DNA from: Miltoncostaea sp036826475
Lineage (GTDB): Bacteria > Actinomycetota > Thermoleophilia > Miltoncostaeales > Miltoncostaeaceae
Length of the DNA: 64,000 nucleotides
Direction of reading: 5' to 3'
Assembly: GCA_036826475.1 (NCBI GenBank)
Contig: DAISWG010000002.1
Coordinates: forward strand, 33,834 to 97,833
The position numbers and the translations under genes are program-made. Below, piece after piece: positions 50,267 through 57,565 of the stretch (the stretch's first letter is position 1; each line of letters starts with the position of its first letter). The notes under the pieces were generated by a model. It was not told the origin of the DNA. It was given only the letters and a program-made list of their open reading frames with translations, and did not search any database.

Positions 50267-50592
50267 GGCGCATCCCCACCATCGCGTTCATCGCGCTCGC
50301 GCTCGCCGTCGCGGTGGGCCTCGCGACCGCCGCGTCGCCGTTCGCCTCGTCAGATCCGGACGGGCTCGAGCGGGTCGCCACCGACACCGGGTTCATCCAG
50401 GACGGGACCCTCCACCGCGTCCAGGACGCGTCGCCCATCGCGGGCTACGCCTTCCCGGGCATCCACGACGCGCGCGTCGCCACGGGCGTCGCCGGCTTCG
50501 TCGGCACGCTCGGCATCTTCGCCGTGGGGTTCGGCATCGCGTGGGCCCTGCGCCGGGCGCGCCGCGCGCCGGGCCGGACGGCCTCGGCCTGA
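50263..50592 (+). CDS. PDGLE-domain protein (CbiN-like accessory component)
   Basis: GTG 50263 overlaps the cbiM stop (GTGA), giving 109 residues. SSDPDGLERVATDTGF is the PDGLE domain, between an N-terminal helix (IAFIALALAVAVGLATAA) and a C-terminal helix (GVAGFVGTLGIFAVGFGIAW). Such proteins replace or fuse to CbiN/NikN, the small partner of CbiM. Its stop overlaps the cbiQ start (TGATG). Confidence 0.88.
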   Translation: MRRIPTIAFIALALAVAVGLATAASPFASSDPDGLERVATDTGFIQDGTLHRVQDASPIAGYAFPGIHDARVATGVAGFVGTLGIFAVGFGIAWALRRARRAPGRTASA

Positions 50593-51368
50593 TGTCCGGC
50601 GCGCACGCCCACATGGGGGGCCCCGTCGGCGACCTCGCCAGCCCGGTCCACCGCCTGGACCCGCGGGCCAAGATCGTGGGCCTGCTGGGGGTGACCGTGG
50701 TGGCGGTGTCGACGCCGCTGCGGGCCTGGCCTGTGTGGGTGGCGTGCGCCGTCGTGCTCGCCGCGGTGGCGGTCGCCGCACGCGTGCCTGCCCGGGCGAT
50801 CTGGCAGCGCGCCCGGGTGGTGCTGCCGCTCGTGCTGTTCGTGGCCCTGTTCGTGCCGTTCGTGCGCCATGGCGAGGCCGTCGCCTCGTTCGGCCCCTTC
50901 ACGGTCACCCGGGAAGGGCTCGCCACGTTCGCGGAGGTCTCCGCGAAGGCCGTGATCGGCACGGTCAGCGCGGTGCTGCTGGGCGCCACGACGGCGGTCC
51001 CGTCGATCATCCGCGGGCTCGAGGGCCTCCGTATCCCACGGCTGCTGACCCTCATCGCGGCGTTCATGTACCGCTACCTGTTCGTCATCGCCGACGAGAT
51101 GCGCCGCACCCGCGCGGCGCTCGCGTCCCGGGGGTACCGGCCGCGCACCGCGCTCGACGCCGCGTCCCTCGGGCGCATGACCACATCCCTGTTCCTGCGC
51201 AGCTACGCCCGGGGGGAGCGCGTGTATCTCGCGATGCTCGCCCGGGGCTACGAGGGCCGGATGCCCCTGCTCGAGCCGCTCCGCCTGGCCCGGGCCGATG
51301 TGGCCTTCGTCGCCCTGGTGGTCCTCGCCCTGGTCCCGCTGCGCGCCATCGCCGGAGTCATGACATGA
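50592..51368 (+). CDS. cbiQ: ECF transporter transmembrane component CbiQ
   Basis: ATG 50592 gives 258 residues. Hydrophobic helices are followed by MYRYLFVIADEMRRTRAALASRGY, which carries the Ala-Arg-Gly coupling-helix signature (SRGYRPR), and LARGYEGRMP, the second one. It links CbiM to the ATPase CbiO. The ATGA overlap with cbiO shows coupled expression. Confidence 0.94.
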   Translation: MSGAHAHMGGPVGDLASPVHRLDPRAKIVGLLGVTVVAVSTPLRAWPVWVACAVVLAAVAVAARVPARAIWQRARVVLPLVLFVALFVPFVRHGEAVASFGPFTVTREGLATFAEVSAKAVIGTVSAVLLGATTAVPSIIRGLEGLRIPRLLTLIAAFMYRYLFVIADEMRRTRAALASRGYRPRTALDAASLGRMTTSLFLRSYARGERVYLAMLARGYEGRMPLLEPLRLARADVAFVALVVLALVPLRAIAGVMT

Positions 51369-52153
51369 GCTGCGCCATCCATGCCCGCGCCCTGACGTAC
51401 CGCTACCCCGACGGGCACCGCGCCCTGGACGAGCTACACCTGCATGTGGAGCACGGGGAGCGTGTCGCGATCCTGGGTCCGAACGGGGCGGGCAAGACGA
51501 CGCTGATGCTGCACCTCAACGGGCTGCTGACCGCGGCGGAGGGCGACCTGGAGGTCGCCGGCATCCCGGTGGGCCGAAGCCGCCTGGCCGAGCTGCGCGC
51601 CCGAGTGGGCCTCGTGTTCCAGGACCCCGACGACCAGCTCTTCATGCCGACGGTGCGCGAGGACGTGGCGTTCGGCCCGCTCAACATGGGGCTCGCGCGG
51701 GACGAGGTGGACCTGCGCGTGGCCGACGCCCTGGGGGCGGTGCGGATGGAGGGCGCGGCGGACCGTGCGCCCCACGGGTTGTCGCAGGGCGAGCGCCGCC
51801 GGGTGGCGATCGCCACGGTGCTCGCCATGGACCCTGCGCTGCTGGTGCTGGACGAGCCGTCGGCCAACCTGGACCCCCGCGCCCGCCGCGAGCTACTGGA
51901 GCTGCTGGCCGGGATCGACCGGACGCTGGTGGTGGTGACCCACGATCTGCCGTTCGCGGCGGAGCTGTGCGAGCGGGCGGTGATCCTCGCCCGTGGCCGG
52001 GTGGTGGCCGAGGGCGACGCGGGGGCGATCCTGGGCGACGCCGGTCTGCTGGCCGCGAACGACCTGGAGCTGCCGACGGGCGTCGACCTGGACCGCATCC
52101 CGCGGCGGCCCCGGCCCGCCCCCGCAGGGCGCGCCGTGACCGCCGCGCTCTAG
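51365..52153 (+). CDS. cbiO: ECF transporter ATP-binding protein CbiO
   Basis: ATG 51365 gives 262 residues. Walker A LGPNGAGKTTLM, Q-loop VFQDPDDQLFMPTVREDVAFGP, Walker B LLVLDEPSANLDPRA and switch His VVTHD are intact. The signature is LSQGERRRVAIA instead of the usual LSGGQKRR, as in some CbiO proteins. It hydrolyses ATP to drive metal import. Only one ATPase gene is present, so it probably works as a homodimer. Last gene of the operon. Confidence 0.95.
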   Translation: MSCAIHARALTYRYPDGHRALDELHLHVEHGERVAILGPNGAGKTTLMLHLNGLLTAAEGDLEVAGIPVGRSRLAELRARVGLVFQDPDDQLFMPTVREDVAFGPLNMGLARDEVDLRVADALGAVRMEGAADRAPHGLSQGERRRVAIATVLAMDPALLVLDEPSANLDPRARRELLELLAGIDRTLVVVTHDLPFAAELCERAVILARGRVVAEGDAGAILGDAGLLAANDLELPTGVDLDRIPRRPRPAPAGRAVTAAL

Positions 52154-52156
52154 GCT
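52151..52156 (+). promoter_or_regulatory. -10 hexamer TAGGCT, six bases before ATG 52163
   Basis: TAGGCT overlaps the cbiO stop and is followed by CGGTCC and ATG. No ribosome-binding site lies between, so a leaderless message is likely. Confidence 0.55.
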
Positions 52157-52162
52157 CGGTCC

Positions 52163-53119
52163 ATGCCCGACCTGCGCCCGTTCGGAGGCAGCGGCCTTCG
52201 CCTCTCCCCCCTCTGCCTCGGCGGCAACGTCTTCGGCTGGAGCGCCGACGAGGACACGTCGTTCGCCGTGCTCGACGCGTATGTGGAGGCCGGCGGCAAC
52301 GTGATCGACTCGGCCAACATCTACTCCTGGTGGGCGCCCGGGAACCGGGGCGGCGAGTCGGAGACCATCGTGGGCCGCTGGATCGCCGGCCGCGGCGGCC
52401 ACGCCGACGTGGTGGTGGCGTCGAAGGTGGGCATGGCGGGGGGCCCGGGCCAGCCGAAGGGGCTGACGCGCGAGAAGATCCGCCGCGGCGCCGAGGACTC
52501 GCTGGCGCGCCTCGGCATCGACCGGATCGACCTCTACTACGCGCACGAGGACGACGAGGAGACCGACCTCGCCGAGACGATGGGCGCGTTCGACGAGCTG
52601 GTGCGCGAGGGCCTGGTTGGCACGGTCGCGGCGTCGAACTACACGGCGGAGCGGCTCGCGGCGGCGCTGGAGGTGAGCGCCCGCGACGGCGTCGTGCGCT
52701 TCGAGGGACTCCAGCCGGCCTACAACCTGCTCCAGCGCGACCAGCTCGAGGGCGGCGCCCTGGACGTGTGCCGCGAGCACGGGCTGGGGGTGGCGTCGTA
52801 CTTCACGCTCGCGCGCGGCTTCCTGACCGGCAAGTACCGCCCCGGCGCGGAGCTCCCCGCCACGCCCCGGTCGGCGGGCGTGGCGCGGGACTTCCTCGAC
52901 GACCGCGGCTTCGCGACGCTCGCGGTGGTCGACGAGGTGGCCGCCGCGCACGGGGCGACGCCCGCGCAGGTGTCGCTGGCGTGGGTCATGGCGCGGCCCG
53001 GGATCACGTCGGCCATCGCCAGCGCCACCTCGCCGGAGCAGGTGCGGGAGCTCGCGGCGGCCATGGACCTGGAGCTCACCGCCGAGGAGATGGACCGGCT
53101 GGACGCGGCCGGGCGGTGA
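52163..53119 (+). CDS. Aldo/keto reductase
   Basis: Length 318 residues. The catalytic tetrad is visible: Asp and Tyr in VIDSANIYSW, Lys in VVVASKVG and His in DLYYAHEDD. LARGFLTGKYRPG and the C-terminal PGITSAIASATSPEQVREL cofactor loop are typical of the NADPH-dependent AKR family. It reduces aldehydes or ketones; the substrate is unknown. It is transcribed alone behind its own promoter. Confidence 0.92.
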   Translation: MPDLRPFGGSGLRLSPLCLGGNVFGWSADEDTSFAVLDAYVEAGGNVIDSANIYSWWAPGNRGGESETIVGRWIAGRGGHADVVVASKVGMAGGPGQPKGLTREKIRRGAEDSLARLGIDRIDLYYAHEDDEETDLAETMGAFDELVREGLVGTVAASNYTAERLAAALEVSARDGVVRFEGLQPAYNLLQRDQLEGGALDVCREHGLGVASYFTLARGFLTGKYRPGAELPATPRSAGVARDFLDDRGFATLAVVDEVAAAHGATPAQVSLAWVMARPGITSAIASATSPEQVRELAAAMDLELTAEEMDRLDAAGR

Positions 53120-53167
53120 CGCCGCGGCCGGGTTGCCCCGGGCCGCCCGTTGGCGCAGGCTAGGGGC

Positions 53168-54247
53168 ATGCCCCGCACCCGCCGGCGCGAGGAGGAGCTG
53201 GAGGTCGACGAGGCCCTCGCCCGCGAGCGGCCCGAGACCCCCGTGCCGCCGGTGGTGGCGCTCGGCCGGCTCGCCGGCAACCGGGCGGTCAGCGGCCTGA
53301 TCCAGCGCCAGGGCGGCTACACGCCCACCATCACGCCGCCGCCGATCAACCTGAACATCCCGTCCACCTCGCCGCTGGCGGGTCAACCGGCCCAGGCGCT
53401 GTCGCAGGAGGTGGCCACCGCCATCCGCACGTACCTCGACGACCGCCGCTACGAGATCGGCAACAAGGTGGCCGACGGCGCCCTGTCGATGCCGGAGCTG
53501 ATCCAGACGATCCGGGAGAACGTGCCGGGCGCGGCGGCGGCGCCGGTGGGTCAGGTCGAGAAGGTCGTCCGGGAGGCGATGGGCTCCCTCACCCCGCCGC
53601 CCGCGCGCCGCAGGCGGACCGCGCAGGGGGCCGGCCAGGAGCTGGCCGCCCGGATCGCGAACGCGCTGCCGTCGGCGCCGCGGCTGCGGGTCGACTTCTC
53701 CGGCGGCTCGGTCGCGCTGACCATGAAGGGGCTGGTGGCGTCGACGACGGTCGGCGGCGCGAAGGTCACGGCCACCGGCACCCCCGGCGGTGGCGAGGTG
53801 ACCGCGGAGGGGGGCGGGGCGGCGGTCACGGCGTCCGGGTCGGCCGACGCGTTCGGGCTGACGGCGAAGTTTGACCGGGCCGCATTCGAGGCGAAGATCG
53901 AGCGCGACGACCGGACGCGGGCGTGGTCGAAGTGGGAGGTCGCCCTGCGGGTGTCGGTGGCCGGCGGCGAGCCGCTGGAGCCGATGTCCGACATGCCCGA
54001 GCTGCGCGAGACGGCCGTCAAGGCCGAGAAGGCCATCCGGGGCATCGTCGAGCACCTGCAGGCCGGCGGGAGGCCGGACGACGCCAGGGTGAAGGATCTG
54101 ATGAAGGACGTGAAGCCCGCCATCGAGGGCGTGACGCGCGCCGTGGAGACCCCGGCCGGTCCCCGCGTGACCGTCGGCGGTGGCGTGAAGGGCGGCGACG
54201 AGAAGCTGGGGACCGTCGCCGGGCTGTCGCTGATCGTCGAGTTCTGA
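53168..54247 (+). CDS. GNRAV-motif protein of unknown function
   Basis: ATG 53168 gives 359 residues; CAGGCT ends six bases upstream. The N-terminus is charged and disordered (MPRTRRREEELEVDEALARE), then LGRLAGNRAVSGLIQRQ at about 32-48. This motif is common near the N-terminus of actinobacterial proteins linked to extracellular contractile injection systems and DUF4157 proteins. A Pro-rich stretch, a helical part (about 75-165) and a Gly/Val-rich beta region (about 180-250, VALTMKGLVASTTVGGAKVTATG) follow. No enzyme motif or signal peptide was found. A related motif occurs in the minus-strand gene at 62413-63330. Confidence 0.6.
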   Translation: MPRTRRREEELEVDEALARERPETPVPPVVALGRLAGNRAVSGLIQRQGGYTPTITPPPINLNIPSTSPLAGQPAQALSQEVATAIRTYLDDRRYEIGNKVADGALSMPELIQTIRENVPGAAAAPVGQVEKVVREAMGSLTPPPARRRRTAQGAGQELAARIANALPSAPRLRVDFSGGSVALTMKGLVASTTVGGAKVTATGTPGGGEVTAEGGGAAVTASGSADAFGLTAKFDRAAFEAKIERDDRTRAWSKWEVALRVSVAGGEPLEPMSDMPELRETAVKAEKAIRGIVEHLQAGGRPDDARVKDLMKDVKPAIEGVTRAVETPAGPRVTVGGGVKGGDEKLGTVAGLSLIVEF

Positions 54248-54314
54248 GGCGCGGGGCGGGGCCGCCGCCCGGCGCCGCTCAAGCCCCGCTGCGGGTGGCC
54301 GATGTGTCCCCTGA

Positions 54315-55529
54315 GTGGCCGATGACCTGACCACCGACGGCACCGCGAGGGCGGCGCGGCGAGGGCGCGATGCCGCGGCCGCCGCGATGGTGCGCGACCA
54401 CGGGCTGTGGCTCGAGGGGCGGGGCGGGCGCCGCGCGACGGGAGCGGGCGTCCCGCTGGCGGGCGCCGACCTGCGCGACGCCGACCTGCGCCGGGCCGAC
54501 CTGTCGGGCCAGAGCCTGCGCGGGGCCAACCTGCGCGGCGCGCGGCTGGGCCGGGCGGCGCTGGCCGGCGCCGACCTGAGCCACGCCAACCTGACGTGGT
54601 CCGCGCTCGGCGAGGCCGACCTGCGCGGGGCGATGCTCGTGAACGCGCGGCTCGCCGAGGCCAACCTGTCGGGAGCCGACCTGCGCCGCGCCGTGCTCCG
54701 CCAGGCCGACCTGACGGGCGCCCACCTGGCCGGCGCACGGCTGGGCGGCGCAGACCTGATCGGCACCAACCTGCTGGGCACCACCTGGGGCGACGGAGCC
54801 CCGGACGAGGAGGTGGAGGCCGGGGAGGACGGCCCGGTCCTGGCGATGACGGACCTGCGCGGCGCCGACCTGTCGGGCTTCGACCTGCGCGGCGCCGACC
54901 TGACGGGCGCCGACCTCACCGACGCCGACCTGCGCGGAGCCGACCTGCGGGGGGCCCGCCTGTTCCGCGCGACGCTCACCGGCGCGCTGCTCGAGGACGC
55001 GCAGCTGGACGGCGCCGACTTCGCGGGCAGCGACATGCGCGGCTCCGGGGTCGGTCTCGCCGAGAGCGCCCCCGCGCCGGGCGTGCGGGACCGCGGCGGG
55101 ATCCGCCCTCAGATCGTGCTAGCCGCCGCGATCGCCCTGGCGGTCGGCGTGGCCGGGGCCCTCGCGATCCCCGCGGTGATGGGCGGCGGCGACGAGCCGG
55201 CCCCGTCGGCCGCGCTCGAGTACCGGCAGTCCAGCGGCCAGGCGGCCGCGGCGGCCGAGCGCGCCGAGGCCGAGGCGGCTGCGGTGACGCTCCGGGCGGT
55301 CGGCACCGGGTCGTGGGTGGAGGTGCGCGCACGCGACGCGTCCGGCGAGCTGATCTTCCGCGGGCTGCTCGACGCGGGCGCCCGCAAGCGCTTCTCCGAC
55401 CCCGGGACGCTGTGGATGCGCATCGGGGCGCCCACGGGACTGCGGATCACGAGCGGCGGCACCGAGCACGCCCTTGGCGGCGGGACCGGCGACTTCCTGG
55501 TGGCGCAGGCGGGGGTCAGCCGGCTCTAG
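54315..55529 (+). CDS. Pentapeptide-repeat protein fused to a membrane helix and RodZ-type DUF4115 domain
   Basis: GTG 54315 gives 404 residues. From about 46 to 155 and again from about 180 to 240 the sequence is a run of A(D/N)Lxx pentapeptides (ADLRDADLRRADLSGQSL...), interrupted by an acidic loop (GDGAPDEEVEAGEDGP). A membrane helix at about 262-284 follows (QIVLAAAIALAVGVAGALAI). The last 100 residues (GSWVEVRARDASGELIFRGL, then LWMRIGAPTGLRIT) resemble the DUF4115 domain of the cell-shape protein RodZ. The orientation suggests repeats inside and the RodZ-like domain outside the membrane. The function is unknown. Confidence 0.75.
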   Translation: MADDLTTDGTARAARRGRDAAAAAMVRDHGLWLEGRGGRRATGAGVPLAGADLRDADLRRADLSGQSLRGANLRGARLGRAALAGADLSHANLTWSALGEADLRGAMLVNARLAEANLSGADLRRAVLRQADLTGAHLAGARLGGADLIGTNLLGTTWGDGAPDEEVEAGEDGPVLAMTDLRGADLSGFDLRGADLTGADLTDADLRGADLRGARLFRATLTGALLEDAQLDGADFAGSDMRGSGVGLAESAPAPGVRDRGGIRPQIVLAAAIALAVGVAGALAIPAVMGGGDEPAPSAALEYRQSSGQAAAAAERAEAEAAAVTLRAVGTGSWVEVRARDASGELIFRGLLDAGARKRFSDPGTLWMRIGAPTGLRITSGGTEHALGGGTGDFLVAQAGVSRL

Positions 55530-56742
55530 CCGGGCGACGCCGTCCCGACGGCACCAGGTGCTGCGCGAGGCCCGGGTCGGATCCCATCAGGGAGGCGCGG
55601 GTGACCGCGGCCGGCCCGAACCGCTCCCGCACGATGTCGAGGGCGGCGTCGACCGAGCGGGCGTCGGCCTCATCGTCCACCGGGAGGGTCAGCTGATCGG
55701 GGTCGCCGTCGCCGTCGAGGTTGGCGACGGTGATCCCGAGCAACGTGAGTCCGCGTTCGCGCACCGCGGGCCGGGCCTCCTCCAGCAGGCCGCGCGCGAC
55801 GGTCAGCACCGGCGACGAGGCGGAGGTGCTGCGCCGCATGGTGCGCGACCGCGACGCGGTGGCGTAGTCGCCGAAGCGCAGCCGCAGCACCACGGTGCGG
55901 CCCGCCCGGCCTTTGGCGCGCATCCGCCGGGTGACCCGGTCCACCAGCCCCACCAGCACCGAGTCGAGCGCCTCCGGGGTGCGGGGGCGGCGCCCGAGGG
56001 CGGACTGGGCGCCGAACGTGCGACGGCGGTTGCCGGCGCGCACGGGGCGCGGGTCGCGGTTGTGGGCGAGCTGGTGGAGCTGGCGTCCCGCCGCGGGCCC
56101 GGCGATCGCGGCGAGCCCCGCCTGGTCCATCGCCGCGACCTGGCCCACGTGGGTGATCCCGGCGGCGTGGAGGCGCGCGGTGGTGGCCGGGCCGACGCCC
56201 CACAGCCGCTCCACCGGCAGCCGGTGCAGCAGGGCCAGCTCGCAGCCGGGCGGGACGACCATCAGGCCGTCGGGCTTCGCGAGGGCGCTGCAGACCTTCG
56301 CGAGATGCTTGGTCGAGGCGACGCCGACGGTGATCGGCAGGCCCACCTTGTCGCGCACCTCCCACCGGAGCCTCAGGGCGATCTCCGTGGGGGAACCGGC
56401 GCTGCGCGCCATGCCGCGGACGTCGATGAACGCCTCGTCGATCGACAGCCCCTCCACCACGGGAGACGTGTCGCGGAACACCTCGAACACGGCCCGGCTG
56501 GCCTCGACGTACGCGTCCCAGCGGGGCCGCACGAATCGCAGGCCGGGGCACAGCCGCTTCGCCTGCGCGCCGCCCATCCCGCTCGCCACCCCCAGCGCCT
56601 TGGCCTCGTAGCTGGCGGCGGTCACGACCCATGATCCGACGGCGATCGGCAGGCCGCGGAGCGACGGGTCGTCGCGCTGCTCCACCGACGCGAAGAACGC
56701 GTCGAGGTCGGCGTGGAGGATGGTCGCGTCGCGCACGAACAC
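55516..56742 (-). CDS. dinB: DNA polymerase IV (Y-family)
   Basis: Length 408 residues. ILHADLDAFFASVEQRDDP holds the first metal-binding Asp and the steric-gate Phe; EGLSIDEAFIDV holds the catalytic Asp-Glu; GVASTKHLAKVCSALAKPDG and LWGVGPATTARLHAAG complete the palm and helix-hairpin-helix; the little-finger domain follows. It copies damaged DNA with low fidelity. Its end overlaps the end of the pentapeptide gene by 14 bases. Confidence 0.94.
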   Translation of the reverse strand: MFVRDATILHADLDAFFASVEQRDDPSLRGLPIAVGSWVVTAASYEAKALGVASGMGGAQAKRLCPGLRFVRPRWDAYVEASRAVFEVFRDTSPVVEGLSIDEAFIDVRGMARSAGSPTEIALRLRWEVRDKVGLPITVGVASTKHLAKVCSALAKPDGLMVVPPGCELALLHRLPVERLWGVGPATTARLHAAGITHVGQVAAMDQAGLAAIAGPAAGRQLHQLAHNRDPRPVRAGNRRRTFGAQSALGRRPRTPEALDSVLVGLVDRVTRRMRAKGRAGRTVVLRLRFGDYATASRSRTMRRSTSASSPVLTVARGLLEEARPAVRERGLTLLGITVANLDGDGDPDQLTLPVDDEADARSVDAALDIVRERFGPAAVTRASLMGSDPGLAQHLVPSGRRRPARAG

Positions 56743-56770
56743 ATGTTCCCACGCGACGTGGACGTCCCGC

Positions 56771-57225
56771 TCAGCCGCCCGGCAGCCAGCGCGACCCGAT
56801 GTCGCGCGAGTAGTCGGTGAGCGCCGCCTGGAGGCGCGGCCCGAACGTGATCCGGCCGACGCCCAGGGCCGTGAGGTGAGCGAGCGAGTCGTCGACGGGG
56901 TGGGCCGTCACGTTCACGGGCACGGGCATCGCCCGGCACACCGCCTCCACCAGGTCGTCGTCGCTCTGCACCCGCACGGGGTACACGGCGTCGGCGCCCG
57001 CCTCCACGAGCCCCCGCAGGCGGGCGATGACCTCGTCCAGCACGGCGTGCTTGTCGTCGGCGTGCATGAACAGGTCGGTGCGCCCGTTGATGACCAGCGG
57101 CACGCCGGCGGCGTCCGCACGCGGCGGCCCTCCCGGTGGACGGTGTCCTCGACGTTGAGCCCGGCGGCGCCCACGTCGATGAGGCCCGCGACCAGGTTGG
57201 CCGGCGGTCGCGGGGCGTCGCGCAT
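56771..57225 (-). pseudogene. Broken isocitrate-lyase/PEP-mutase-family gene
   Basis: Two frames carry consecutive parts of one family. From 57225 the upstream frame encodes PPANLVAGLIDVGAAGLNVEDT, and after about 57115 another frame encodes GVPLVINGRTDLFMHADDKH, VEAGADAVYPVRVQSDDD and MPVPVNVTAHP. These match the central and C-terminal parts of the family. The roughly 100-residue N-terminal region and about 20-30 residues between the two parts are missing, and the frame changes at the junction. The gene is thus truncated, internally deleted and frameshifted. An assembly error could add a frameshift but would not explain the missing N-terminus. Confidence 0.7.
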
Positions 57226-57565
57226 GGGCGTCGGCGATCGCGGAGGCTGCTGGGTTGCGCTTTCTGCCGGACCATGCACCTACCGGTGGACGTGCTCAAT
57301 GGGAGAGCGAGGAGGAGCACTACGTCTTTGTGCGTCATCACTCCCCCATCCTGGCTACGACCGGCTCTGCCGAGTGGCGCGCGCCGCGGCGCGCACACAG
57401 GACGGCTGCTCCGAGAGTCCCGAGACGACGCCGATCCCCGTGGATCGGCCGTCGGTTCTCCTGAACCTCGCGGCGATTCCTGCCGGGGGCATGGCCCCTC
57501 GGCGGGCGCCGTCCGCCCCGCCGGAGCGGCGCGAGGGCGGCGGGGTTGCGGGGGGGCGCGAGCCG
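57226..57565. other. Intergenic region without a recognisable gene
   Basis: About 340 bases between the broken gene and the end of the PxKF gene. I see no coherent frame on either strand, and no trace of the missing N-terminal part of the pseudogene. CCGCCC/GGGCGG pairing near 57505-57540 may help end the PxKF transcript, but it is weak. Confidence 0.4.

Noticed and set aside
51893..55036. 1047-codon minus-strand frame
   Set aside because: Antisense to the aldo/keto reductase, GNRAV and pentapeptide genes; its apparent repeats mirror the pentapeptide DNA.
54460..55040. Short tandem DNA repeats considered as CRISPR or minisatellite
   Set aside because: They are 15-base coding units of the pentapeptide protein, varied in sequence and without spacers.
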